Assembly: GCA_002718095.1 (NCBI GenBank)
Contig: PBDP01000002.1
Span: 151,102 to 179,724 of the forward strand
Length of the DNA stretch: 28,623 nt
From: Chloroflexota bacterium
Lineage (GTDB): Bacteria > Chloroflexota > Dehalococcoidia > Lucifugimonadales > UBA826
Direction: 5' to 3'
Both the position numbers and the translations under genes were made by a program. Each line of letters opens with the position of its first letter. Position 1 is the first letter of the stretch. The notes under the pieces were generated by a model, which saw nothing but the letters and a program-made list of their open reading frames with translations, was not told the DNA's origin and did no database searches. Shown here one piece after another: positions 1-8,752 of the stretch.

Positions 1-903
1 ACACCATTATTTAGACATTTAAATTCAGATAATAAATATATGCTACCTGTACCAATGATGAATATATTGAATGGTGGTAAACATGCAGAAGGGTCTACTG
101 ATATTCAAGAATTTATGATTGTCCCAATAAAATTTAATACATTTTCTGAATCATTACGTGCCGGATGTGAAGTTTATCAGACACTTAGATCCCTTATACA
201 TAAAAAGGGAATGGACACTGCCGTCGGAGATGAAGGTGGTTTTGCACCAAAACTAAATTCAAATAAAGCTGCTATTGAATTAATATTAGAGTCTATTGAG
301 TTATCAGGCTACATACCAGGAGAACACTTTTTATTAGCACTAGACTGTGCAGCATCAGAGCTATATGACGGATCAAAATATACCCTCAAAGTAGACCAGA
401 AAAATTTAAATGGTGTCGAAATGGTAAACCTGTATAATGATTGGATTTCAAAATACCCAATCATTAGTATTGAAGATGGCCTAGATGAAGATTCCTGGAC
501 TGACTGGAACTTATTAACAAAAACAATTGGTTCAAAAACCCAAATAGTTGGAGATGACTTGTTAACAACAAATCCAACTAGGATTCAAAAAGCTATAACA
601 GATAATTGTGCTAATGCATTACTAGTTAAACCTAACCAAATAGGCACTTTGTCTGAGACCATCGAAGCAACCTCCTTAGCTAAAAAATCTAATTGGGGAA
701 CCATAATGAGTCATCGTTCAGGTGAAACTGAAGACACTTTTATTGCTGATCTTGCAGTAGGGATAGGAACAGGTCAAATAAAGTGTGGCGCTCCTGCTAG
801 AGCTGAAAGAACAGCAAAATATAATAGATTGTTAAGAATTGAGGAAGAACTTTCAGGAAATTCTTCATATGCAGGGTTATATGTATATGAAACTTATATT
901 TGA
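1..903 (+). CDS. eno: Enolase (phosphopyruvate hydratase), 5'-truncated by window edge
   Basis: Catalyses 2-phosphoglycerate to phosphoenolpyruvate in cytosolic glycolysis. The frame is open from base 1 and reads enolase sequence before the first in-frame ATG at 40, so about 130 N-terminal residues lie outside the window. Visible family motifs, in order, are LPVPMMNILNGG, the DIQEF stretch, VGDEGGFAP, ALDCAASE with a metal-binding Asp, SIEDGLDEDSW with a metal-binding Glu, VGDDLL with a metal-binding Asp, LVKPNQIGT with the catalytic Lys, the signature SHRSGETED, and GQIKCGAPARAERTAKYN with the second active-site Lys. The C-terminus ends normally at a TGA. GAPDH follows 36 bases downstream on the same strand, so the two glycolytic genes are probably co-transcribed. 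Family assignment is secure; only the start is missing. Confidence 0.97.
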   Translation, partial: TPLFRHLNSDNKYMLPVPMMNILNGGKHAEGSTDIQEFMIVPIKFNTFSESLRAGCEVYQTLRSLIHKKGMDTAVGDEGGFAPKLNSNKAAIELILESIELSGYIPGEHFLLALDCAASELYDGSKYTLKVDQKNLNGVEMVNLYNDWISKYPIISIEDGLDEDSWTDWNLLTKTIGSKTQIVGDDLLTTNPTRIQKAITDNCANALLVKPNQIGTLSETIEATSLAKKSNWGTIMSHRSGETEDTFIADLAVGIGTGQIKCGAPARAERTAKYNRLLRIEEELSGNSSYAGLYVYETYI

Positions 904-939
904 TATCATCTTCTAATATTAATAAAAAGTGTTATAAAA

Positions 940-1962
940 ATGACTGAAGCTAAAGCTCGTATAGGTATAAATGGATTTGGAAGAATCGGAAGATTAGCGT
1001 TACGCGCAATCCTTAGTAATTCATATCCAGATTTAGAAATTGTTGCAATAAACAGTAGAACCTCAGACCCTGAAACTATTAGACACATGTTTATGTATGA
1101 CAGTACGTATGGGGTTTTCAATCAGAAGGTGTCCGTATCAGAAGATAGTTTAGAAACAAAAAATTCTTCTATTGCCTTATTGGCTCATTCTGCACCTGAC
1201 TTAATTCCATGGAAAAATTACGGAGTAGACATTGTATTAGAGTGTAGCGGTAAATTTACTGATCGTGAAAGTGCTGAATCTCATATATCTAATGGTGCTA
1301 AAAAAGTCATAATATCTGCTCCGGGTAAACAAGAAGACATAACCATAGTTATGGGTGTAAACCAAAGCGATTATAACCCTAGCAAGCATCACGTAATATC
1401 TAATGCGTCATGTACCACAAATTGTCTAGCTCCTTTAGTAAAAGTTCTTAATGATTCTTTTGGAATATCAGAAGGAATGATGACTACCATACATTCGTAT
1501 ACAAATGATCAACAAATATTGGATAAAACGCATAAAGATCTACGAAGAGCACGAGCCGCTGCATCTAATATAATTCCTACATCTACCGGTGCTGCAAAAT
1601 CTATTGGGAAAATTATCCCCTCATTAAATGGAAAAATAAACGGCATGGCATTCCGTGTGCCAACTTCTACGGTTTCAGTAATAGATTTTGTATCCACAAT
1701 AAACTCAAAAGCTACTTCTGAAGACATCAATAATGCATACCACGAAGCCTCTATCAAAAGTATGAAAGGCATTCTAGATATATCATCAGAACCTTTGGTA
1801 AGTTCAGATTATAAACAAAACCCATATAGTTGCATTATTGACGGACTATCAACCATGACATTAAGTAAAAACATGGTCAAAGTCATTGGATGGTATGACA
1901 ACGAATGGGGATATGCACTAAGAACAGTCGATTTAGCCCGATACATACATAGCCACAAATAA
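940..1962 (+). CDS. gap: Glyceraldehyde-3-phosphate dehydrogenase, type I
   Basis: Oxidises and phosphorylates glyceraldehyde-3-phosphate to 1,3-bisphosphoglycerate, or runs in reverse in gluconeogenesis. The 340-residue protein has the usual family length. It shows the N-terminal Rossmann motif GINGFGRIGR, the catalytic SNASCTTNCLAP with the active-site Cys, HSYTNDQ with the catalytic His, the S-loop RARAAASNIIPTSTGAAK, and the C-terminal WYDNEWGY. At the end of the second beta strand, where NAD-specific enzymes carry Asp (Bacillus Asp32, in VND), this protein reads INSRT: Ser then Arg. That leaves room for, and could contact, the 2'-phosphate of NADP. The Pro corresponding to Bacillus position 188 is kept. 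No clear Shine-Dalgarno precedes the ATG. The gene follows enolase closely. The family is certain; cofactor preference is inference. Confidence 0.96.
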   Translation: MTEAKARIGINGFGRIGRLALRAILSNSYPDLEIVAINSRTSDPETIRHMFMYDSTYGVFNQKVSVSEDSLETKNSSIALLAHSAPDLIPWKNYGVDIVLECSGKFTDRESAESHISNGAKKVIISAPGKQEDITIVMGVNQSDYNPSKHHVISNASCTTNCLAPLVKVLNDSFGISEGMMTTIHSYTNDQQILDKTHKDLRRARAAASNIIPTSTGAAKSIGKIIPSLNGKINGMAFRVPTSTVSVIDFVSTINSKATSEDINNAYHEASIKSMKGILDISSEPLVSSDYKQNPYSCIIDGLSTMTLSKNMVKVIGWYDNEWGYALRTVDLARYIHSHK

Positions 1963-1982
1963 CTTTAATTTTACTATCGAAT

Positions 1983-2012
1983 TTGAATAGTTAAATAAGT
2001 ACATCGTATAAT
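1983..2012 (+). promoter_or_regulatory. Candidate sigma-70-type promoter for pdxST
   Basis: TTGAAT at 1983-1988 and TATAAT at 2007-2012 are separated by 18 bases, in the 89-base gap between GAPDH and pdxS. A strong ribosome-binding site (GGAGGG, 2042-2047) lies 4 bases before the pdxS ATG. The -10 hexamer is a consensus match and the -35 matches 4 of 6. In AT-rich DNA such matches arise by chance, so confidence is moderate. Confidence 0.45.
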
Positions 2013-2051
2013 TTATATATACTTCTTAATTATTCGTATTCGGAGGGCATC

Positions 2052-2951
2052 ATGGCTACTGAAACAAAACCTGATACAGCTACTTGGACAGTTAAAACAG
2101 GCTTGGCACAAATGCTTAAAGGCGGGGTTATTATGGATGTAGTAACACCTGAAGAAGCCAAGATAGCTGAAGATGCTGGAGCTTGTTCGGTGATGGCTTT
2201 AGAACGAGTACCTTCTGATATACGAAAAGATGGTGGGGTTGCGAGAATGTCAGATCCTAGCATGATCGCTGGAATCTTAGATGCAGTTACCATTCCAGTA
2301 ATGGCAAAAGCTAGAATTGGTCATTTTGTTGAGGCCCAAATATTACAATCTATGGGCGTTGATTATATAGATGAGTCTGAAGTTCTCACACCTGCTGATG
2401 AAAACAATCACATAAACAAACATGACTTTAAAGTACCATTCGTGTGTGGATGTAGAGATTTAGGGGAAGCTTTAAGACGTATTGGCGAAGGCGCAGCTAT
2501 GATAAGAACCAAAGGGGAAGCCGGAACAGGTAATGTTGTCGAAGCAGTTCGTCACGCTAGAAATGTTTTAGGAGAAGTTAAAAGAATTCAAACAATGGAT
2601 TCAACTGAGTTAATGGCATTAGCAAGAGACCTTAAAGCTCCGTACGAATTAATAAAAGGCATACATGACACCGGAAAACTTCCAGTGGTTAACTTTTCTG
2701 CTGGAGGAATAGCATCCCCTGCTGATGCTGCCCTTATGATGCAAATAGGCGTTGAAGGGGTATTCGTAGGTTCTGGAATATTTAAATCAGAAAACCCTTC
2801 CGAAATGGCAAAGGCTATAGTAAAAGCTACAACACATTATAATGATCCAGAGATGTTAGCAGAAATATCTAAAGGATTGGGTTCCTCAATGCCAGGACTA
2901 GATATAAGATCAATGGATGAGGTTGACAAGCTCGCAAATCGAGGTTGGTAA
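2052..2951 (+). CDS. pdxS: Pyridoxal 5'-phosphate synthase, PdxS (Pdx1) lyase subunit
   Basis: Makes pyridoxal phosphate from ribose 5-phosphate, glyceraldehyde 3-phosphate and ammonia supplied by PdxT, in the DXP-independent B6 pathway. The 299-residue (beta/alpha)8 protein shows [10 protein letters not shown] (Asp29), [10 protein letters not shown], the catalytic Lys86 in KARIGH, and the second Lys154 in [14 protein letters not shown]. The 68-residue spacing of the two lysines matches characterised Pdx1 enzymes. The C-terminal part has the phosphate-binding FSAGGI and GVFVGSGIF segments. The ATG at 2052 has a GGAGGG ribosome-binding site. pdxT follows directly, as expected for the two-subunit complex. 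GAPDH upstream handles one of its substrates, which may be coincidental. Confidence 0.98.
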   Translation: MATETKPDTATWTVKTGLAQMLKGGVIMDVVTPEEAKIAEDAGACSVMALERVPSDIRKDGGVARMSDPSMIAGILDAVTIPVMAKARIGHFVEAQILQSMGVDYIDESEVLTPADENNHINKHDFKVPFVCGCRDLGEALRRIGEGAAMIRTKGEAGTGNVVEAVRHARNVLGEVKRIQTMDSTELMALARDLKAPYELIKGIHDTGKLPVVNFSAGGIASPADAALMMQIGVEGVFVGSGIFKSENPSEMAKAIVKATTHYNDPEMLAEISKGLGSSMPGLDIRSMDEVDKLANRGW

Positions 2952-2953
2952 GT

Positions 2954-3532
2954 TTGCCTAAAATAGGTGTTTTAGCAATACAAGGTGATTACCAAGAGCA
3001 TAAAAATATGCTTGAAGGCGTCGGAGCTGTTACTAAAGAGATTCGACTTCCTAATGAATTAGAAGATATTGACGGTTTGATCATCCCTGGTGGTGAAAGC
3101 ACAACTATCATTCAACTAATTGATATATATGAGATGCGAAATCCAATTATAGAAAGAGTTACCTCTGGAATGGCAATATGGGGAACTTGCGCAGGAATGA
3201 TATCGATTGCAAAAACCTTAAAAGATAAACGGCCTGACCCTCTACATCTGATGGATATAGAAGTATCTAGAAATGCTTTTGGAAGACAAATTGACAGTTT
3301 TGAAACTTATCTAGATATTAAAAATATTGAAGGGCCTCCTGTAAGAGGAATATTTATTAGGGCCCCCGTTGTTACAAATATAGGTAAGGGAGTAGAAATA
3401 TTATCAGAAATAGAATCAGGCAAACCCGTAATGGTATTGCAAGATAAAATGCTAGCTACTTCATTTCATCCAGAATTAACTGACGACACTAGAATACACG
3501 AATTTTTTAAGAATTTATCATCTGCTAAGTGA
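2954..3532 (+). CDS. pdxT: Pyridoxal 5'-phosphate synthase glutaminase subunit PdxT
   Basis: Class I-type glutamine amidotransferase that hydrolyses glutamine and channels ammonia to PdxS. Visible motifs are the N-terminal KIGVLAIQGDYQEH, the oxyanion segment IPGGESTT, the nucleophile in GTCAGM, and the catalytic His-Glu pair in SFHPELT. I chose the TTG at 2954, giving a 192-residue MPKIGVLAIQGD start. It lies 9 bases after GAGG at 2941-2944 and fits the usual PdxT N-terminus. An upstream in-frame TTG at 2945 would overlap pdxS by 7 bases but leaves no room for that ribosome-binding site. The gap to pdxS is 2 bases, so translational coupling is likely. Function is certain; the start is probable. 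Confidence 0.96.
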   Translation: MPKIGVLAIQGDYQEHKNMLEGVGAVTKEIRLPNELEDIDGLIIPGGESTTIIQLIDIYEMRNPIIERVTSGMAIWGTCAGMISIAKTLKDKRPDPLHLMDIEVSRNAFGRQIDSFETYLDIKNIEGPPVRGIFIRAPVVTNIGKGVEILSEIESGKPVMVLQDKMLATSFHPELTDDTRIHEFFKNLSSAK

Positions 3533-3580
3533 TTGTTAGTATGGTTACTATAAAATCAAGTAAAATAATTAATATTAAAT

Positions 3581-5125
3581 ATGATAGTTGACAACATAGA
3601 CGCTGACTTGTCAGCATTAATTGAAGTAATACCTAAACCAATACAAGATAAATTGTTACTAAATAAAGAGGTTAACGATTTGTTAGAAGTTGTGTTGGAC
3701 CTCGGCAGGCTTCCTGAAGCCAGATTCTTAAACAAAACTGAACTACTGGATGTTAAAGAAGTGAATTCAAAAGACATTGATTTTGCTTTATCGAAAATTG
3801 GTATATTTGGTGCTGATAACAGAGCAGGACTTGAACGAACCCTTCATAGAATATCTGCCATTAGAAATAGAAGCGGGAAAATTGTCGGATTAACATTTAG
3901 AGTTGGAAGAGCAGTATTGGGAACTATTAAAATCATTGAAGATTTAATATATTCCGGTAAAAGTATACTTCTACTAGGACGTCCTGGCATAGGCAAAACA
4001 ACAATGTTGAGAGAAATTGCCCGCGTTTTATCCGATGATGCAGGCAAAAGAGTAATAGTAGTTGATACTTCCAATGAAATAGCTGGAGATGGGGATATCC
4101 CTCATCCAGCTATTGGCAGAGCTAGGAGAATGCAAGTTCCATCCCCTACAGAACAACACGGGGTGATGATAGAAGCTGTTGAAAATCATATGCCAGAAGT
4201 AATCATAATAGATGAAATAGGGACTGAGCTTGAAGCTAATGCTGCAAGAACAATAGCGGAGCGAGGAGTTCAATTAGTAGCAACAGCACATGGCAATGAA
4301 TTGGAGAACCTGCTTTTAAACCCTACTCTATCCGATCTTGTTGGGGGCATACAGACCGTTACTCTAGGAGACCTAGAAGCTAGAAGACGCAAATCTCAAA
4401 AAACGGTTCTAGAACGTAACGCACCTCCCACATTCGATATAGTAGTTGAAATTCAAGGTCGCGATACTGTAACTATACATGCAGATGTAGCTACAACTAT
4501 TGACAAAATGTTAAGAAAACAATCTATCCCGTCAGAAATAAGGAGTATCTCATCAGAAGGCAAAATAGAAAAAGAGATTTCAAGTCCTGCTCCTAATAAT
4601 ACGAACACTTATGGTAATGATAAAAATGAAACCGACCACCAGTTTAATCAACCATTATCAGTTACCAGAGTACTACCATATGGAGTAAATCGAGGAAGAA
4701 TAGAACAAATTATCAATGCTATGAACGCCCCCATAACACTTGTTACTGATATGAATATGGCTGACATAGTTGTAACAACAAAGAATTATCATCGCAGAGG
4801 TACTAAGGCACTCCAAAATGCTGAAGAAATGCGCAAACCTGTATTTGTATTACGAAGGAATACAGTTAACCAAATAGAACAATTTGTTAAAACAGTTGTA
4901 CGTGACAATGAAGGAAAATCCTTATCGTCAGCAGAAAGATCTCTTGCAATATTAGAAACAGAAAAAGCTATATATAGAATAAACAATGGGGAAAAAGAAA
5001 TAAAACTCAAAGCCCAAAATTCGCATATTAGAAAATTGCAACATGAACTGGCAACAGAACATGGGCTAGGATCATCAAGTATTGGGAGAGAGCCCACAAG
5101 AAGAGTAGTCTTATATGCCAACTGA
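3581..5125 (+). CDS. Ycf45-like AAA ATPase with C-terminal R3H domain
   Basis: A 514-residue P-loop ATPase of the Ycf45 / SpoIIIAA-like group found in cyanobacteria, plastids and several other bacteria; its cellular role is not established. The N-terminal part (about 30-50) carries the VVLDLGRLPEARF element. The ATPase core has Walker A GRPGIGKTT (133-141), VDTSNEIAGDGD, and Walker B VIIIDEIG (207-214). After a linker of about 330-360 comes a second conserved region with VLPYGVNR. The C-terminus (about 450-514) is an R3H single-stranded nucleic-acid-binding domain, with an Arg and His in IRKLQHEL and the GREPTRRV end. The gene overlaps tmk by 11 bases, suggesting coupling with nucleotide or DNA metabolism. 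No good ribosome-binding site precedes the ATG at 3581. Family confident; function unknown. Confidence 0.9.
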   Translation: MIVDNIDADLSALIEVIPKPIQDKLLLNKEVNDLLEVVLDLGRLPEARFLNKTELLDVKEVNSKDIDFALSKIGIFGADNRAGLERTLHRISAIRNRSGKIVGLTFRVGRAVLGTIKIIEDLIYSGKSILLLGRPGIGKTTMLREIARVLSDDAGKRVIVVDTSNEIAGDGDIPHPAIGRARRMQVPSPTEQHGVMIEAVENHMPEVIIIDEIGTELEANAARTIAERGVQLVATAHGNELENLLLNPTLSDLVGGIQTVTLGDLEARRRKSQKTVLERNAPPTFDIVVEIQGRDTVTIHADVATTIDKMLRKQSIPSEIRSISSEGKIEKEISSPAPNNTNTYGNDKNETDHQFNQPLSVTRVLPYGVNRGRIEQIINAMNAPITLVTDMNMADIVVTTKNYHRRGTKALQNAEEMRKPVFVLRRNTVNQIEQFVKTVVRDNEGKSLSSAERSLAILETEKAIYRINNGEKEIKLKAQNSHIRKLQHELATEHGLGSSSIGREPTRRVVLYAN

Positions 5126-5726
5126 AAAAAAATCTAAATTTATAGTATTTGAAGGTATTGATGGCAGTGGGAAATCCACCCAAGTTAAACTTTTGGCAAG
5201 CAAACTTTTAAAAAATAATATATCTCATGTTTTAAAAAAAGAACCTGGGGATACAATAATTGGTGACAAAATTCGTAAATTATTATCTGAAGATTCAGAT
5301 ATGTCTTCATTAACTGAATTATTTCTGTTTTCAGCTGCTAGAAAAGAATTAGTTGATAAAGAGATAATACCTGCACTTGAAAATGAAACATTAGTAATCT
5401 TAGATCGATATATATATTCAACGATCGCATATCAAGGTTATGGTCGCAATATTGACCTAGAATATATCCATCATTTAAACAAAATGGCGACCAGTGATTT
5501 AAAACCCGACATAGTATTTTTACTTGATATACATCCAGAAATATCATCTTCTAGAATAGACTCAAAAAAGTTAGATCGGATTGAATCAGAATCAATAGAA
5601 TTTTATAGTCGCGTTAGAAATGGCTATTTAGAAATAGCTGAAGCTAACCCTAACACTTGGATGATTGTAGACGCTTCGAAGCAACCTGAACAAATACATA
5701 CACAAATTTGGGACAGAATATATTAA
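5115..5726 (+). CDS. tmk: Thymidylate kinase (dTMP kinase)
   Basis: Phosphorylates dTMP to dTDP for DNA synthesis. The 203-residue protein has the P-loop FEGIDGSGKST (residues 12-22), the nucleoside-monophosphate region around LKKEPGDT (most bacterial enzymes read REPGGT, so Arg to Lys and Gly to Asp here), the DR[YH] motif as LDRYIYSTIAYQG (96-108), and a LID/Mg region with KLDRIESESIEFYSRVRNGYLEIA-like residues typical of the family. The ATG at 5115 lies inside the end of the Ycf45-like gene (11-base overlap), so it is probably translated by coupling; no strong ribosome-binding site is seen. It meets the oppositely oriented phosphatase gene tail to tail with a single intervening base. Confidence 0.95.
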   Translation: MPTEKKSKFIVFEGIDGSGKSTQVKLLASKLLKNNISHVLKKEPGDTIIGDKIRKLLSEDSDMSSLTELFLFSAARKELVDKEIIPALENETLVILDRYIYSTIAYQGYGRNIDLEYIHHLNKMATSDLKPDIVFLLDIHPEISSSRIDSKKLDRIESESIEFYSRVRNGYLEIAEANPNTWMIVDASKQPEQIHTQIWDRIY

Positions 5727-5727
5727 A

Positions 5728-6453
5728 TTAATCTATATTTAACAATATCCTAGGGTTATCTGACACTAATTCCCTAGCAGCTTCTTGCCCAATAAGTTTT
5801 TTAGCCGTTTCAAATCCCTTAATCAAATCTTGTTCCCTTTGCCCAAATGCCATATGTGTATCAGATGCAATAATATGACAAAATCCATCCTTTAATATTT
5901 CATGTGAAAAAACCTTAGCTTCATTTCCAAACTTACCATACAGACTACTAGATGTAAGTTGCATTAGCATTCCCCTACCCACTAATTCTTTAAGATATTC
6001 ATAATCATTCTTAAATATTTCCATTCTTTCTGGGTGAGCTATAACAGGAATCAAATCCATTTCCTTAACTTCATCTAAAACATCATCTATGTATTTTTCT
6101 TTACGCGCCTCATCCCATGGCATTTCCAATAAAATATAAGGTCCATAATTCATAGTGAGTGCATAACCAGTACGTATATCCTCAGGTAAGGTTATGTCGA
6201 TATGATTTTCCATCCCTAATTTTATTTTTGTTAAATATCCTTTTTCTAAAGAAATATCATTTATTTGGTCAGTTAATTTTTTTATATGTGCAACAGAATG
6301 CAATTCTGTTACATCTTTTCTATGAGGTGTGGCTAAAATAAATTCAATATTCTGATCTGAGGAAATTCTTACTATTTCTAAAGATTCATTAATATCGCCA
6401 GGTCCATCGTCCACAGATGGCAATAAATGGTTATGTAAGTCATAAATTTTCAT
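5728..6453 (-). CDS. PHP-family phosphatase, CpsB/CapC/YwqE-like
   Basis: A 241-residue metal-dependent phosphatase of the polymerase-and-histidinol-phosphatase fold. Homologues such as YwqE and CpsB dephosphorylate tyrosine kinases that control capsule or exopolysaccharide synthesis. Metal-ligand motifs are in order: DLHNHLLPSVDDGP (His7, His9, Asp15-16), ATPHRKD, GMENHID, YILLEMPW, PVIAHPER and ASDTHM. No bacterial tyrosine kinase or capsule gene lies in the window, so the natural substrate cannot be deduced. It is a single gene, with tmk one base away at its 3' end and a divergent GNAT gene 87 bases from its start. No good ribosome-binding site is visible upstream of the ATG at 6453. Confidence 0.85.
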   Translation of the reverse strand: MKIYDLHNHLLPSVDDGPGDINESLEIVRISSDQNIEFILATPHRKDVTELHSVAHIKKLTDQINDISLEKGYLTKIKLGMENHIDITLPEDIRTGYALTMNYGPYILLEMPWDEARKEKYIDDVLDEVKEMDLIPVIAHPERMEIFKNDYEYLKELVGRGMLMQLTSSSLYGKFGNEAKVFSHEILKDGFCHIIASDTHMAFGQREQDLIKGFETAKKLIGQEAARELVSDNPRILLNID

Positions 6454-6473
6454 AATTTAATAAATACTATTCG

Positions 6474-6502
6474 TTTACATTTTATTTTCACTAAATTATA
6501 GT
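6474..6502 (+). promoter_or_regulatory. Candidate promoter for the GNAT gene
   Basis: TTTACA (6474-6479) and TATAGT (6497-6502) with exactly 17 bases between them; each matches the sigma-70 consensus at 5 of 6 positions. It lies in the 87-base divergent gap and faces the acetyltransferase gene that starts at 6541. The predicted transcript would start near 6509. Not tested. Confidence 0.5.
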
Positions 6503-6540
6503 CTGATTAGCTATTATAGTTTTGAGGAATTTTTAGAATT

Positions 6541-7467
6541 ATGCAATCTAATATATCAATATCATCTTTTAGGTGGGAAGACACAGATGATGTAGTTGAA
6601 TTTTTGAATGAAATAGATGATTTAAAAAATACCGAAAAAGAAATATCAAAGGAATTTTTTACTCGATCCCACAAACTTCCCGAATCAAATCCTGAAGTAG
6701 ATTCATTTTTGGCAAAAACACAACAAAACGAAATAATAGGATTTATGCATTTAATTTTTGAAAAAAAAATTAATCGTCTTGTTGTAATAACTAAAATAGC
6801 ACCGGTAGATCAAAAAAATGAAATATTTATAAAATTTATGGATATAGCTCAAGATTTCGCTATATCTAATAAAATAAATGTAATTCACACTCAGATAGAT
6901 AAAAAAGATTCCTTATACATCAATTATTTAAAGAAGGACTGGTCTTTAGTTAAAGAATATTGGAACTTAAAGTGTAACTCTCTAAAGTTGTCTAATCCAG
7001 AAATTTTACAAATACCTGATGAATATACTGTAGAACATTTAGACCCTAACAAGGACATATCAAACTTGACTCATATCCAAAATATATCATTCAAAGATCA
7101 TTGGGGATTTTGCCCTAATACTGAAGAGGAAATAAGAGCTCGGGTAGAGATGACCAATAACAATCCTGAAGGGATATTATTGGTCAAAAATAAAGAAGAA
7201 GTAGCAGGATACAATTGGACAATATTTGCAAGTAAAAACAATCAGGCAACCGGTTGGATTAGTATGACCGGAGTGTCTCCGAAGTATAGAGGCTTAGGAC
7301 TAGGGAAACTAGTTGTTCAATTAGGTATAGAATATCTATTTAGAAAAGGTGCCAATTCGATTGAATTAGAAGTCGACTCAGCAAACACCCCAGCTTTAAC
7401 GTTATATGAAAATCTGGGATTCAAGAAACATTCAGAAACAATATGGTTTGAAAAAACTAATTTATAA
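6541..7467 (+). CDS. GNAT-family N-acetyltransferase with two GNAT-like domains
   Basis: A 308-residue acyl-CoA-dependent acyltransferase. The N-terminal half (about 1-150) resembles a degenerate GNAT fold. The C-terminal half (about 165-305) is complete, with the acetyl-CoA pyrophosphate-binding stretch GVSPKYRGLGLGKLV, the beta-5 segment SIELEVDSANTPALTLYENLGF, and the final aromatic strand. The duplicated layout, the length and the VDSANTPA-LYENLGF segment resemble mycothiol synthase MshD, and a GT4 gene resembling MshA lies tail to tail one base away. Many uncharacterised GNAT proteins share these features, so a thiol-synthesis role is only a suggestion. GAGGA lies at 6524-6528, about 12 bases before the ATG. 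Substrate unknown. Confidence 0.82.
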   Translation: MQSNISISSFRWEDTDDVVEFLNEIDDLKNTEKEISKEFFTRSHKLPESNPEVDSFLAKTQQNEIIGFMHLIFEKKINRLVVITKIAPVDQKNEIFIKFMDIAQDFAISNKINVIHTQIDKKDSLYINYLKKDWSLVKEYWNLKCNSLKLSNPEILQIPDEYTVEHLDPNKDISNLTHIQNISFKDHWGFCPNTEEEIRARVEMTNNNPEGILLVKNKEEVAGYNWTIFASKNNQATGWISMTGVSPKYRGLGLGKLVVQLGIEYLFRKGANSIELEVDSANTPALTLYENLGFKKHSETIWFEKTNL

Positions 7468-7468
7468 A

Positions 7469-8689
7469 TTATCCTGCTTTCATCATATGAAATTTAGATA
7501 ACAATCCTTCATAATAATCCATTAATCTTAGGGCCGTAGTTTCCCAATTCATAATTTTTGCTTTACTTAATGCCGCATCACCCATATTTTCTCTTAGATC
7601 TTGATTAGACAATAATATTTCTAGTTTATCTATAAACGGATCCGGACATCTCATAGGAATAAGATAACCGGTTTCAGCATCATCAATAAAAGACGGAATG
7701 CCACCAACACGTGACGCAACAACGGGAGTCCCACATGCCATTGATTCTAATGCCACTAGACCAAAGCTCTCGTAATGTGAAGGAAATACAAAAATATCTG
7801 CAGCAGAATAATAGTATCTCAATTCTTCTTGAGGAACTGACCCCACAAATCTAACTTTGTTTAATATCCCTAATTTCTTCACATAAGTCTTTAGTCGTTT
7901 TAACTCAACATCGTCCCCCTCCAAACTGCCACCTACAATTATAAGTTGAGCATCCAAATTCGCCTGAATAGCATTAAAAGAATCTACTAGTATATCTAAT
8001 CCTTTTATAGGTTCTATTCTACCTGCATATAAGAGAGTAAGTTTATTTGGGATATTTATTTGCTCCCTTGAAGTTATTTTATCTTCAGGATAAAAAGTTT
8101 CTGTATTAACTCCACCAGGAATAACTTTTATCTTATCTAAAGGAATTTTATACAATCTATTTATATCTAATCTTTCAGCTTCAGTTAAAACTAAAATACC
8201 AGTAGCTGAGGCCATAATTCCAAGTTCTGATTCTGACCTAATAAGTCCTTCTTCTTCCCCTGTTCTAGCCCTTACTTTTGTTTTTGCAAGAGTATGGAAA
8301 GTGACAGTGTGAGGAATATTCCATATATCACTTAATTTTCCTGCCACTAAGCCAGAAAGCCAATAGTGACTATGAATGTAATCATAAATATAACTATTTG
8401 ATTTGGAGTAATCCAATACTCCTTCAACAAAATCATCAATATATTCATGTAGATTATGTTTCTTTTCAGAAATAAGTCCAGCAGGTATATGTATAACTCT
8501 AGAATTTTCGGATAATGGAACAATTTGTGGGTCTGTAATATCGTGACGTCGAGTAAATACGTCAACATTATTGCCTAATTTAGACAATTCCTTAGCCATA
8601 TTAAGGACGTAAACGTTCATTCCACCTGTATCTTTTTCTCCTAATCTAGCTACAGGGCACCCATGATAACTAACAATAGCAATATTCAC
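7469..8689 (-). CDS. GT4-family glycosyltransferase, MshA-like
   Basis: A 406-residue retaining glycosyltransferase of the GT-B fold. The N-terminal domain has SYHGCPVARLGEKDTGGMNV, the glycine-rich acceptor-side loop of the MshA/sucrose-synthase group, and HSHYWLSGLVAG. The C-terminal domain has VIPGGVNTETFYPE, YAGRIEPIKGLD, and the nucleotide-sugar EX7E motif in SHYESFGLVALESMACGTPVVAS. MshA makes N-acetylglucosaminyl-inositol phosphate in mycothiol synthesis; other members make sucrose phosphate or cell-surface glycans. No MshB or MshC is present here. The start codon is GTG at 8689, 10-11 bases after a GGAGG (complement of 8701-8705). It is the last gene of the block that begins with thrC. 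GT4 membership is certain; the exact product is not. Confidence 0.88.
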   Translation of the reverse strand: MNIAIVSYHGCPVARLGEKDTGGMNVYVLNMAKELSKLGNNVDVFTRRHDITDPQIVPLSENSRVIHIPAGLISEKKHNLHEYIDDFVEGVLDYSKSNSYIYDYIHSHYWLSGLVAGKLSDIWNIPHTVTFHTLAKTKVRARTGEEEGLIRSESELGIMASATGILVLTEAERLDINRLYKIPLDKIKVIPGGVNTETFYPEDKITSREQINIPNKLTLLYAGRIEPIKGLDILVDSFNAIQANLDAQLIIVGGSLEGDDVELKRLKTYVKKLGILNKVRFVGSVPQEELRYYYSAADIFVFPSHYESFGLVALESMACGTPVVASRVGGIPSFIDDAETGYLIPMRCPDPFIDKLEILLSNQDLRENMGDAALSKAKIMNWETTALRLMDYYEGLLSKFHMMKAG

Positions 8690-8752
8690 TAATTAAGATT
8701 CCTCCAAGTTCAATTTAGAACACTCAATTATACCAAATTACTCAATCATACA

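Noticed and set aside
40-903. Enolase starting at the ATG at 40
   Set aside because: The frame is open to base 1 and the codons before 40 read enolase sequence, so the gene is simply cut by the window edge.
906-1121. Minus-strand open frame opposite GAPDH, and many similar ones (for example 2030-2293, 4789-5121, 20182-20466, 24583-24933)
   Set aside because: They lie wholly opposite strongly conserved genes, have no ribosome-binding sites and show no recognisable domains; they are antisense shadows.
1970-1996. ACTAT...ATAGT imperfect inverted repeat after GAPDH as a terminator
   Set aside because: Stem is short and AT-only, with a bulge and no T-run; it overlaps the better-supported promoter for pdxS.
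2945-3532. PdxT starting at TTG 2945
   Set aside because: The GAGG ribosome-binding site would abut the start codon; TTG 2954 has proper spacing and gives the family N-terminus.
8347-8568. A 73-residue minus-strand frame inside the GT4 gene
   Set aside because: Same strand but a different frame within conserved glycosyltransferase sequence; no start signal and no domain.
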